Origin: Vulcanimicrobiota bacterium | Lineage (GTDB): Bacteria > Vulcanimicrobiota > Vulcanimicrobiia > Vulcanimicrobiales > Vulcanimicrobiaceae | Length of the DNA stretch: 33,365 bases | Assembly (NCBI GenBank): GCA_030041115.1 | Contig: JASHOM010000220.1 | Span: 1-33,365 of the forward strand | Reading direction: 5' to 3' | Shown here: piece by piece, positions 25,220 through 32,360 of the stretch | Position numbering within the stretch: position 1 is the first letter of the stretch | How the letters are laid out: every line of letters starts with the position of its first letter | Position numbers and translations under genes: made by a program | Notes under the pieces: model-generated | What the model saw: the letters and a program-made list of their open reading frames with translations, nothing else | Told to the model about the DNA's origin: nothing | The model's database searches: none

Positions 25220-26194
25220 CTATGAATGCTTTTCGCCTTGAGGTGCCCGCAGTCGCGGCGCAGCGAAATGCTCCGCATCGTCATCCCAGCGCGTGAGATT
25301 TTCGCCGGCGAGATGCACGCCGCCGATCCAGCGATCGACGGCGTGCTCGTCGAGCCAATCGGCATCGCCCGCGAGCACGCGCCGGCCGAGGGCGGTGGGA
25401 ACGAGGCGGCCCTCTTCTTCTTCTTCGACGAGCGCTCCCTCGCCGGTCGCTAGCTCGTCCAGGATTTTCTCGAAAAGACGCTCGCCCAGAAAGTATGCTT
25501 CTTCGTGCGCTTGAGCTCGCGCGAAGAGCTCCTCGCGCCGGGCCGGCCCTTGCGCGACGGCATGGAGAGCCTGACGCTGCGATCTCGAGAGCCCGTCGCG
25601 TTTCCACGGGTACTCCTCGCAAAGACGCCGCAGCGCGGCCCGCAAGAACGGCAAGCCGATTGCATCCTCTCGCGAGCCCTGGTAGAGATTCGCGGGCGAT
25701 TCCGACGTGAACCGCTCCCAGGCGCGAAGGGCCGATTTGAAAATCGCGGGCGTGGCGGTGCGCCGCTTGGGAAAGAGCGCCGACACTTCGTCGACCGTCA
25801 TGGCCGAAAGATAGTGATCGCTCTGCAGGACCGAAACCCGCCCCGGTTCGAGATCGAGCTCCGACAACGCGGTCAGCGCTTGGAGCAGCTGCAGTTGATC
25901 GTAGAGATCGTGCTCGAACCACAGGACGATCTCGTCGAAATCCGCCGCGCGGCGAAGCTGCGCGTCGCGCCGCTCGAACTCGTGCATCAGTTTGATCGGC
26001 TTGCCGTATCCGCGCGCGGACAAGTACGTCGCGCGCAGCGTGCTGGTCTCTTCGAGCGAAAGGCCGGCCGGCACGGGGCCCTCGTTGAGCGCGTCGCGCC
26101 ATGCGACGTGCGTGCCCAAGATCCCCGCCCTTTTGAGCAAATAGAGCGCGCCGTCGCCATTGGTGACATGGAGCATCGCGGCCGGCCGGCTCAC
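25220..26194 (-). CDS. DUF1835 domain-containing protein
   Basis: The 324-residue product has the DUF1835 start MLHVTNGDGALYLLKRAGI and the family motif IVLWFEHDLYDQLQLLQAL. The C-terminal half resembles the companion DUF3658-like helical region, ending in a section with DDLTRW-like acidic patches. Function is unknown; no membrane segment or signal. GTG 26194 gives 324 residues, while an ATG at 26176 coincides with the usual family N-terminus. Neither has a clear ribosome site. Confidence 0.75.
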   Translation of the reverse strand: MSRPAAMLHVTNGDGALYLLKRAGILGTHVAWRDALNEGPVPAGLSLEETSTLRATYLSARGYGKPIKLMHEFERRDAQLRRAADFDEIVLWFEHDLYDQLQLLQALTALSELDLEPGRVSVLQSDHYLSAMTVDEVSALFPKRRTATPAIFKSALRAWERFTSESPANLYQGSREDAIGLPFLRAALRRLCEEYPWKRDGLSRSQRQALHAVAQGPARREELFARAQAHEEAYFLGERLFEKILDELATGEGALVEEEEEGRLVPTALGRRVLAGDADWLDEHAVDRWIGGVHLAGENLTRWDDDAEHFAAPRLRAPQGEKHS

Positions 26195-26243
26195 GTGTGA
26201 CGTGCCATCGTCACCCCTCGTCCGCTTCGGCGGCGCCTGCGCT

Positions 26244-26271
26244 GCGGTAAGGCAGCTGCCTTCGACTCCGC
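26244..26271 (+). pseudogene. Inverted partial tRNA-Gln copy
   Basis: GCGGTAAGGCAGC (26244-26256) and ACTCCGC (26265-26271) are identical to the D-arm and anticodon 3' stem of the tRNA-Gln encoded on the opposite strand (26307-26334). The 8-nt stretch between them is the same length and matches at 5 of 8 positions, so 25 of 28 positions agree without gaps. The changes break the anticodon stem. It lies in opposite orientation 35 bp from the matching part of the intact gene. Confidence 0.7.
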
Positions 26272-26276
26272 GAAAG

Positions 26277-26348
26277 CTGGGGTGGCTGGATTCGAACCAA
26301 CGAATGGCGGAGTCAAAGTCCGCTGCCTTACCGCTTGGCTACACCCCA
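26277..26348 (-). tRNA. tRNA-Gln (anticodon TTG)
   Basis: On the minus strand the 72-nt sequence folds as a complete tRNA: acceptor TGGGGTG/CACCCCA, a D-arm containing AGCCAAGCGGTAAGGC, anticodon stem GCGGA/TCCGC with loop CTTTGAC giving anticodon TTG, and a T-loop with GGTTCGAATCC. The 5' U-A first pair, with a G discriminator, is typical of bacterial tRNA-Gln. The CCA end is not encoded. It lies between the DUF1835 and NlpC/P60 genes. Confidence 0.96.
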
Positions 26349-26452
26349 TCGCGCTCGCTTTCGCTCCGATAGCTTCCCTCATGTCGCCGCAAAGAGCAAG
26401 CGCCGCCGTTGCGGGCGACGCTCGCCGATTATTTCCCGACTCAGGGCGGTCG

Positions 26453-27058
26453 TTAGCGCGTGGCGATGAGCCGCTTGGCCCCGACGTAGCGGGCCGCCCA
26501 ATAGGATTCCGAAAGGCGGCTTACCTCGACGCCGTGGCTCGAGCTGGCGTGCACGAACTGGCCGTGGCCGAGGTAGATGCCGACGTGCGAGACGCCGCCG
26601 TAGGTGTCGAAAAAGACGAGATCTCCGGGCCGAGGTCCGCCGACTGCCGGTCTTCCGGCGTCGTATTGCGCGTCGGCGGTACGCGGAAGTCCGATCCCGA
26701 GCATCGCGAAGACGTGCTGAACGAAGCCCGAGCAGTCGAACCCCGAAGCCGTGGTCCCTCCAAAGACGTAGGGTACGCCCAGGAAACGAAGGGCGCTGCG
26801 GGTGAGCTCCTGGGCAATCTTCGAGGTCCGGGCGAGGACCGCGCCCGCGAACCGGTCGAGGCCGCCGCGATGGCGGGGACGGGTGTCGACGATGAGCCGT
26901 GACGTCCACTCCGCTACGTCGGGACTAAGCGCTTGGGCATTGACCCCACGCGACGCGCCGGTGAAGTCGAGTTGGGGTGTGGTCGTACCGGCCCGGGCCA
27001 TAAGGCCGGTGCCGGCGATCAGCAGGACAAATGCCCCAACAGCTAACGCATGACGCAA
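26453..27058 (-). CDS. NlpC/P60 cell-wall endopeptidase
   Basis: The 201-residue protein has an N-terminal signal or membrane segment (about 4-22), a linker, and a C-terminal NlpC/P60 domain (about 85-200). The catalytic triad is visible: Cys109 in FDCSGFVQHVF, His158 in GGVSHVGIYLG and His170 in FVHASSSHG. Such enzymes cut D-Glu-meso-DAP peptide bonds in peptidoglycan. The start is a TTG at 27058 supported by AGAGGAG (27066-27072) seven bases upstream. A ydaO-type c-di-AMP riboswitch lies directly in front, so expression is probably tied to c-di-AMP made by CdaA encoded upstream. Confidence 0.9.
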   Translation of the reverse strand: MRHALAVGAFVLLIAGTGLMARAGTTTPQLDFTGASRGVNAQALSPDVAEWTSRLIVDTRPRHRGGLDRFAGAVLARTSKIAQELTRSALRFLGVPYVFGGTTASGFDCSGFVQHVFAMLGIGLPRTADAQYDAGRPAVGGPRPGDLVFFDTYGGVSHVGIYLGHGQFVHASSSHGVEVSRLSESYWAARYVGAKRLIATR

Positions 27059-27065
27059 GAAACCG

Positions 27066-27072
27066 CTCCTCT
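27066..27072 (-). promoter_or_regulatory. Shine-Dalgarno of the NlpC/P60 gene
   Basis: AGAGGAG on the minus strand, seven bases before the TTG at 27058, decides the start. Together with the bases before it, it can pair with TTCTTTCAC inside the riboswitch (27110-27118), which would mask it. Confidence 0.75.
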
Positions 27073-27074
27073 TT

Positions 27075-27196
27075 CACGACACTTGCGGGGTTAGTTGACG
27101 GATTCGGACGTGAAAGAAGCGCCCTAGGGCCGACCGGCCCATTCACCCCTACCGAAGATGTCCCCCGCTCGGGACCACCGTCCCGACTCAGTGACC
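27075..27196 (-). ncRNA. c-di-AMP riboswitch (ydaO-yuaA type)
   Basis: Read on the minus strand, the leader of the NlpC/P60 gene contains the conserved ydaO elements in order: a P1 strand with CACTGAGTC, GGGGACA, GGTAGGGGTGAAT, and the diagnostic CCGAATCCGTCAACTAACC followed by CCGCAAGTG, which closes P1 by pairing with CACT. The well-known consensus is CCGAAUCCGUCAGCUAACCUCGUAAGCG, and the match is close throughout. This class binds two c-di-AMP molecules and often precedes cell-wall hydrolase genes. The 3' end is only a few bases from the Shine-Dalgarno, and no terminator T-run is present, so translational control is suggested. Confidence 0.88.
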
Positions 27197-27214
27197 TTTT
27201 CAGGCAATGGTGGC

Positions 27215-27241
27215 GGCGCTTCGGCATAATGCCGGAGCGCC
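27215..27241 (-). terminator. Strong hairpin between glmM and the riboswitch
   Basis: GGCGCT and CGGCA pair with TGCCG and AGCGCC around a three-base loop, interrupted by one C/A mismatch, giving an 11-bp stem. It lies 30 bases after the glmM stop and before the riboswitch, so it may separate the glmM operon from the NlpC/P60 transcript. No T-run follows. Confidence 0.5.
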
Positions 27242-27271
27242 CTCCCCTTTACCGGATATTTGATTTTCGGT

Positions 27272-28621
27272 TCAATTTAAGCGCCCGGCCTCCTGCTCGA
27301 TTCGCCGGGCGACCCGACCGGTGAGCTCCTCGACCAGGGCCCGGTCCTCACCTTCGGCCATCACTCTAATGAGCGGCTCGGTCCCCGACGGGCGAACCAG
27401 CAAACGTCCCGATTCCCCCAGCGCCGCTTGCGCCGCGGCGATCTCTTCGCGAACGGCCGGAGCGTCGAGCACCTCACGATCGCGGCTCGGCACGTTGACG
27501 AGCACCTGCGGCGCGTAGACGACTTCGCGCACCAGCTCGTGCAGCGTCGCTTTCTGCGACGCCACGATGCCCAGCAGGGTAACGGCGGTCCGGGGCCCGT
27601 CGCCCGTCGTGTTGCGCCGGAAATCGATGATATGCCCCGACTGTTCGCCGCCCAACATGTAGCCGCCGGCGCGCATTCGCTCGAGCACGTACCGGTCGCC
27701 GACCGAGGTGCGAATCAAGTCGATTCCTCGCGTCCGCAGCGCGCGCTCGAAACCGATGTTGCTCATCACGGTCGCGACCACGGCTGCGTGCGTGAGCTCG
27801 CCGCGCGCGTGCATCGCGCACGCCAATGCGAAGAGCACGTGGTCTCCGGTCACGATCGTGCCCGTCTCGTCCACGAACAGCGCCCGGTCGGCGTCACCGT
27901 CGAATGCAATGCCGACGGCACGCTCGCCGCCGGCGATTTTCGAGCGAATCGCGGACTGGAGCCCGCGCAGGTTCGTCGCGCCGGAGTTCACGTTGATGCG
28001 CGTTCCGTCGTCTTCGCAGTTGATCTCCGTAACGCTCGCCCCGAGCTTGCGCAGCGCATAGGGAGCGATAGCATATGCCGCGCCAAACGCCGCGTCGACC
28101 ACGACCTGTAGACCGCTCAAGTCCGCGGCGTCTTCATAGAGCTCGCGGTAGTAATGGCGGCCGAGATTCTGCGCGACGCGTGCGATGCCGACTCCCGTCC
28201 CCGTCGGCCGCGGAAGGTCCGGCGAATCCACGAGCGCCTCGATCCGCTCCTCGAGCGCATCCGAAAGCTTGAAACCATCGGCGCCAAAGAACTTGATGCC
28301 GTTATCGGCGATGGGATTGTGGGAAGCGCTGATCATGACTCCGGCGGCGGCAGCGGTCGCGCGCGTGACGCACGCGACGCCCGGAGTCGGAATGATTCCC
28401 AGCGACGTGGCGTCACGTCCCGCCGAGGTTATCCCGGCAATCAGCGCCGCCTCGAGCATCGTCCCCGACAATCGCGTGTCGCGTCCCACGAGGATCGGCC
28501 GATCGGCTTGGCCGTGTTCGGCTACCAAGGTGGCGGCGGCGCGGCCGATGCGTAACGCGAGCTCCGGCGTCAACTCGGCGTTTGCTATCCCCCGGACGCC
28601 GTCCGTGCCGAACAGGCTCAC
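27272..28621 (-). CDS. glmM: Phosphoglucosamine mutase
   Basis: GlmM converts glucosamine-6-phosphate to glucosamine-1-phosphate for UDP-GlcNAc synthesis. The 449-residue product starts FGTDGVRGIAN, has the phosphoserine loop MISASHNPIADNGIKFFG (Ser100), the metal loop FDGDADRALFVD, the sugar-specificity loop LGGEQSGHIIDF, and the phosphate-binding RPSGTEPLIRVMAEG. It starts with GTG at 28621 overlapping the ybbR stop by four bases. The order cdaA-ybbR-glmM is the conserved c-di-AMP operon of Gram-positive bacteria, where GlmM can inhibit CdaA. Confidence 0.97.
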   Translation of the reverse strand: MSLFGTDGVRGIANAELTPELALRIGRAAATLVAEHGQADRPILVGRDTRLSGTMLEAALIAGITSAGRDATSLGIIPTPGVACVTRATAAAAGVMISASHNPIADNGIKFFGADGFKLSDALEERIEALVDSPDLPRPTGTGVGIARVAQNLGRHYYRELYEDAADLSGLQVVVDAAFGAAYAIAPYALRKLGASVTEINCEDDGTRINVNSGATNLRGLQSAIRSKIAGGERAVGIAFDGDADRALFVDETGTIVTGDHVLFALACAMHARGELTHAAVVATVMSNIGFERALRTRGIDLIRTSVGDRYVLERMRAGGYMLGGEQSGHIIDFRRNTTGDGPRTAVTLLGIVASQKATLHELVREVVYAPQVLVNVPSRDREVLDAPAVREEIAAAQAALGESGRLLVRPSGTEPLIRVMAEGEDRALVEELTGRVARRIEQEAGRLN

Positions 28622-29286
28622 TTCGACGCCGCGCTTCCGGCCACGAAGCGTCCTTGAACGCGAACCAGGTTCGGGGTCACCGTAAGACCGGTCACCTCGA
28701 TTCCCGACGCGTCGACCGGGATTGGACGAACCATTTCGTCGAGGGCCTTCGGTTCGTTGGGCATGGCGATGGCGGCGTTGACGGCGGCAATGCGCGACAG
28801 CAGCGAATTTGGCGCGCGAACGATCGCGGCTCTCGGGAAAATCCGCATCGTCCCGGCCACGACGCCGCCGGAGGGCGCGCCCACGTAATACGCGGTAATC
28901 GGGAAAGCGCGCTGCTCGATCTTTTCCACCGTGAGCGTCACCGATGCGGGATTCAAGCTTTGCACGACGAGGTCCGGCGCGACCAACTGCACCGGGACGT
29001 TGAAGACACCGGCTCCTTTGTTCGCAAGATCGAGCACGGCTTTGATGTTTTCGGGTTGGATCGCCGGATCGCCGCGCTTGCCGGCGACGGTAACCACCGC
29101 CTGATTATCGGCAAATCGGGTCACGTAGCCGAACGGCAGATTTACGACCGAGATCGGCACCGTGAGCTGCTGAAACTGCGGCGTGGCCAAGAGCGGATTG
29201 CCCGCGAAGCGCAGGTACGCCCAGCCGACGACGGCCAGCGTCAGCGCGAGTGCCTTCAGGCCGAAGTTCTTGCGAACGATCTGCAA
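28618..29286 (-). CDS. YbbR/CdaR-family regulator of diadenylate cyclase
   Basis: The 222-residue protein has one N-terminal membrane helix (about 10-28, LKALALTLAVVGWAYLRFAG) and an extracytoplasmic beta-rich region with about two YbbR-like repeats (VPISVVNLPFGY and VPVQLVAPDLVV mark their starts). CdaR modulates CdaA. It is shorter than Firmicutes CdaR, which has four repeats. The TTG at 29286 follows GAGGG by about eight bases. It lies between cdaA and glmM. Confidence 0.82.
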   Translation of the reverse strand: MQIVRKNFGLKALALTLAVVGWAYLRFAGNPLLATPQFQQLTVPISVVNLPFGYVTRFADNQAVVTVAGKRGDPAIQPENIKAVLDLANKGAGVFNVPVQLVAPDLVVQSLNPASVTLTVEKIEQRAFPITAYYVGAPSGGVVAGTMRIFPRAAIVRAPNSLLSRIAAVNAAIAMPNEPKALDEMVRPIPVDASGIEVTGLTVTPNLVRVQGRFVAGSAASK

Positions 29287-29296
29287 CGGCGTTCCC

Positions 29297-30154
29297 TCAC
29301 GAAACCCGCGCCGCGGCTTGGTCGCGCCGGGTTCGCAGACGCGAACGCAGTTGCGCGATGAAGTCGCCGCGACGCCGCTGCCGCGGCGGCCGGGTAATGG
29401 CCAGCAGCATTTTGACGAGTCGCTGCTCGTCCTCGACCGGCCGCGTGAGCAGGCCCGCCCGGGCTATGGTAATTGCGCCCGTCTGCTCCGAGATGACGAC
29501 GATGACGGCGTCGGTCTGCTCGCTCAGTCCGAGCGCCGCGCGATGCCGCGTTCCGAGGCGGGTGTGGATCCGCGATTGCTCCGAGAGCGGAAGAAAACAC
29601 GCGGCGGCTTCGATGCGCCCCTCACGAACGATCACCGCGCCGTCGTGCAGCGGCGAGGAGGACGCAAAGAGCGTCAGCAGCAGCTCTTCGGAAATGTCGG
29701 CGCGCAGCGTCGTCCCGCTTTCGCAGTAGTCCTTCAACCCGCTCTGCTGCTCGATGACGATCAACGCGCCGCGCCGGTCTCGCTTGAGCAGAAACGCGGT
29801 GCGCGCGAGCGTCGCGATCGTCCGGTCCTCCGCCCGGCCGCGCTCCCCTCGCGCGCCGTCCATGCGAAAGAGGCCGCCGCGACCGATTTGCTCGAGCGCT
29901 CGCCGCAGCTCGGGCTGAAAGACGATCGGAATCGTGACCGCGGCACCGACGAGCGCCAGCCGCAGAATCGTACCCAGCAGATAAAGATGAAAGAGCGTCG
30001 CGACTCCGAGCAGACCCAACAACACGAGGACCCCGATGAGAATCTGCACCGCCCGAGTGCCGCGGATCAACAGCAGCACGTAATAGACGAGGATGCTCGT
30101 GGCGACGATGTCGACGATGTCGGAGATGCCGACGTACCCGATCGGGCTAGGCAC
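29297..30154 (-). CDS. cdaA: Diadenylate cyclase CdaA
   Basis: CdaA condenses two ATP molecules into c-di-AMP at the membrane. The 285-residue protein has three N-terminal membrane helices (about 11-30, 36-56, 60-80) and a DAC domain with the catalytic DGA motif (171-173, PLHDGAVIV) and RHR motif (203-205, GTRHRAALG). A basic C-terminal tail (about 255-285, rich in Arg) extends beyond the normal end. The start is GTG 30154, overlapping the preceding gene by eight bases. The adjacent riboswitch and NlpC/P60 gene form a coherent c-di-AMP circuit. Confidence 0.96.
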   Translation of the reverse strand: MPSPIGYVGISDIVDIVATSILVYYVLLLIRGTRAVQILIGVLVLLGLLGVATLFHLYLLGTILRLALVGAAVTIPIVFQPELRRALEQIGRGGLFRMDGARGERGRAEDRTIATLARTAFLLKRDRRGALIVIEQQSGLKDYCESGTTLRADISEELLLTLFASSSPLHDGAVIVREGRIEAAACFLPLSEQSRIHTRLGTRHRAALGLSEQTDAVIVVISEQTGAITIARAGLLTRPVEDEQRLVKMLLAITRPPRQRRRGDFIAQLRSRLRTRRDQAAARVS

Positions 30155-30680
30155 GGCCGATCCTGCGTTCGAGAATGCGTTCCGGCGCGACTTGCGGGGC
30201 CCCGAGCCCGCCGGCGGCGACGCTCGCTACCAGCTCCACCGGCAGCGGCGACAGGAGCTCGATCGTACGCCCGCAGCCGAACCGCGCCAGCTCCAGGTCG
30301 ATCAGCCCGACGATCACGCCGGCCTGGGTGCGACGCGGATCCCACTCGATGATGGCGCCGCCGGCAAACGCCCGGCACGCGAGAACTCCCGCCGGAGCGC
30401 CGCGACCGCCGAACGCCTCCAGGAGCGCCGGCAAGGCTTCGGGCAGCGCAGGGGAAAGTGCCAACGCGATGACGGGCCGGTCGTACAGAACTCCTCCGGG
30501 AGGTACCGCGATTGCGCTCCCATCGTATCCGTCGGGAAGCTCGAGCAAAGCGTACGAACGCCCAGCCGCCTTACCCGTGCGCCATGAGGCGCTGCCTCCG
30601 GCGCGGCGCACCGCTTCGTCCAAAGGCGCACGCTGCGCGTCGTCAAGACCGCCTTCGATGCTCACGGTGAGATAGACCAC
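30147..30680 (-). CDS. Unknown protein, first gene of the cdaA operon
   Basis: A 177-residue protein starts VVYLTVSIEGGLDDAQRAPL with GTG 30680, five bases after GGAGTG. It has no signal or membrane segment and looks like an alpha/beta protein, with VPPGGVLYDRPVIALALSP, EWDPRRTQAGVIVGLIDLEL and a single CGRTIELLSP segment near the C-terminus. It overlaps the cdaA start by eight bases, so the two are almost surely co-translated. N-acetylmuramoyl-L-alanine amidase-like features are partial at best (N-terminal VVYLTVSIEGG only), and I do not assign it. Confidence 0.65.
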   Translation of the reverse strand: MVYLTVSIEGGLDDAQRAPLDEAVRRAGGSASWRTGKAAGRSYALLELPDGYDGSAIAVPPGGVLYDRPVIALALSPALPEALPALLEAFGGRGAPAGVLACRAFAGGAIIEWDPRRTQAGVIVGLIDLELARFGCGRTIELLSPLPVELVASVAAGGLGAPQVAPERILERRIGRA

Positions 30681-30716
30681 GTTCACTCCATCGTTTGCCG
30701 TTTCAACCGTGCAATC

Positions 30717-31604
30717 TTGCGTGTGACGGCGACGCACCGTGCACTGGTCGTTTCGACGGGAAAGAACTCCGCCTGGGTCTCGGTTGAGGGTGAGAGCCGT
30801 TCGCGCCTAGCCCAGTTGCGCCGGATGCGGCGCGCGCGCTTCATGCCGGTTCCCGGTGATGTGGTCGAGGTCCGGATTCTCGAAGACGGCGGGGCCGTCG
30901 TCGATCACATCGAGCCGCGCGGCTTGACGCTCGAGCGGCGCAGCGCGGGCGGACGCGCGAAGACGATGGCGGCAAACGTCGACCTGCTCGTCACGGTTAC
31001 CGCCCTTGCCAATCCTGCGCCGCGGCTGGTCACTCTCGATCAGTTGCTGGCCTTCGCCGAGGTCGAGTCGATCGCCGTCGCGGTCGTCTTTACCAAACCC
31101 GATCTCAGCGATCGCGCGGCAGAGGAGGCGCTGGTCGAGCTGTATGCCGGGCTCGAGTATCCGACGCTGAGCGTGAACCCCAAGATGGGCCAGAACGTCA
31201 ACCGTCTGCGCGAGCTGATTCGGGGACGCCGCGCGTTGCTCGTCGGGAACTCGGGCGTCGGTAAGAGCACCATCTTTCGCGCGCTCGGAGGCGATACGCC
31301 GGTCGGCGACGTCTCGCGCCGCGGACTGGGCCGCCAGACGACGACCGCCGGCCGCCTCTACCGGATCGACGGCGGCTTTCTCATCGATAGCCCGGGCATC
31401 AACGAGTTCGGCTTGGGCGCGATCGACGCGGGTAGCCTCACGCAGGCCTTTCGCGAGATGCGCGAGCCGGCGTTAGCATGCCGGTTCACGGACTGCACGC
31501 ATCTCCAGGAGCCCGGCTGCGGCGTCCAGGCGTCCGTCGAGCGCGAGCTGATCGCTCGCAGCCGCTACGCAAGCTACCGCAAGATGCTGCTGGAGCCGGC
31601 CTGA
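30717..31604 (+). CDS. rsgA: Small ribosomal subunit biogenesis GTPase RsgA
   Basis: RsgA is a circularly permuted GTPase that releases RbfA and completes 30S maturation. The 295-residue protein has an OB-fold (about 5-75), the permuted order G4 TKPD (126-129), G1 GNSGVGKST (177-185), G3 DSPG (224-227), and a C-terminal zinc site with Cys255, Cys260, His262 and Cys268. The start is TTG 30717 or GTG 30723; no Shine-Dalgarno is visible for either. It is divergent from the cdaA operon and followed by rpsT. Confidence 0.93.
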   Translation: MRVTATHRALVVSTGKNSAWVSVEGESRSRLAQLRRMRRARFMPVPGDVVEVRILEDGGAVVDHIEPRGLTLERRSAGGRAKTMAANVDLLVTVTALANPAPRLVTLDQLLAFAEVESIAVAVVFTKPDLSDRAAEEALVELYAGLEYPTLSVNPKMGQNVNRLRELIRGRRALLVGNSGVGKSTIFRALGGDTPVGDVSRRGLGRQTTTAGRLYRIDGGFLIDSPGINEFGLGAIDAGSLTQAFREMREPALACRFTDCTHLQEPGCGVQASVERELIARSRYASYRKMLLEPA

Positions 31605-31615
31605 ACGGCCCTCCC

Positions 31616-31644
31616 TAGACACTCACCGGGGGCCTTGCTATGAT
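31616..31644 (+). promoter_or_regulatory. Sigma-70 type promoter for rpsT, leaderless mRNA
   Basis: TAGACA (31616-31621) and TATGAT (31639-31644) are spaced by 17 bp, matching the -35 and -10 consensus at 5 of 6 positions each. Transcription would begin about seven bases after the -10 box, at 31651-31652, exactly on the GTG start of rpsT. Confidence 0.7.
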
Positions 31645-31651
31645 ACTCGCC

Positions 31652-31936
31652 GTGCCGAACATCAAAGCCGCGGAAAAATGGGCCCTCCAATCCGAGAAGC
31701 GCGCCGCCCGCAATAAAAGCGTCAAGAGCCGGCTCAAAACGCTCTACAAAAACGCCCTCGATTCGAGCGACGGATCCGCCGCCGCGGTCGAGAGCGCCTA
31801 CGACAAAGCCGCGAGCAAGGGAATCATTCACCGCAACAAAGCCGCGCGTAAAAAGTCGCGTCTGGCCAAAGCGGCAGCGCGCAAGAGCACCGCGCCCGCA
31901 AAAGCCGCCAAGGGCCGTACGAGCCGCAAAAAATAA
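31652..31936 (+). CDS. rpsT: 30S ribosomal protein S20
   Basis: The GTG at 31652 begins PNIKAAEKWALQSEKRAARN, matching the usual MPNIKSA start of S20; the product has 94 residues, normal for the family, and is very rich in Lys, Ala and Arg. S20 binds 16S rRNA early in 30S assembly. An ATG at 31640 would add four residues (MILA), but it lies inside the -10 promoter box. No Shine-Dalgarno precedes the GTG, which fits a leaderless mRNA. It follows rsgA, another 30S assembly gene. Confidence 0.9.
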   Translation: MPNIKAAEKWALQSEKRAARNKSVKSRLKTLYKNALDSSDGSAAAVESAYDKAASKGIIHRNKAARKKSRLAKAAARKSTAPAKAAKGRTSRKK

Positions 31937-32204
31937 GGCGCTCGGTTAGATTGACTTTCGCCGTCGCGTCGATGCCGAGCGGAAAGTATTCTTGCGAATC
32001 GTCTCTTGAGCTGCCGCGTTAGCGATTGAGCCACCGGCAGCGGCGAGATCGTCGACGCCGTTCGCGCTCGTGCTGAGAGCCGGCCCCCCGGACCGCCGTG
32101 CGGGAGTCGAGGCAATCCTTGCAGAAGTGCAACCGAAAGGACGGTCGATAAGGCCGGCAATTTAACCGCCCAGTCTCCTCGGATGGGGCGGAGGTTCGCG
32201 GTAT
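31937..32204. other. Intergenic stretch after rpsT
   Basis: No gene is supported in these 268 bases. Open frames on the minus strand here overlap each other and have no conserved start or ribosome site. No clear terminator follows rpsT. Confidence 0.6.
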
Positions 32205-32345
32205 ATGGATCCTGGTCGTTTGAGCTCGACGGAGTTGGCCATTCTTAGAGCGCTTGCACGCGGCATGCAGAGCAAGGAGATTGCCCGTAAGCTCGACCGG
32301 TGGAATGCGGGCTGGCACTGGGCGCAAACGAATTGTGCCCACTAG
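32205..32345 (+). pseudogene. Truncated LuxR-type helix-turn-helix regulator
   Basis: ATG 32205, with GGAGG about ten bases upstream, opens a 46-residue frame reading LSSTELAILRALARGMQSKE followed by IARKLDR. This is the first half of a LuxR/GerE HTH (LT..E..VL...A.G...KEIA..L). At the point where the recognition helix should follow, the translation changes to unrelated sequence and stops. The break coincides with the start of an AT-richer tract, suggesting the gene was cut by insertion or deletion. DNA binding is not expected from this fragment. Confidence 0.6.
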
Positions 32346-32360
32346 GTTTGGGTAAGCTAA

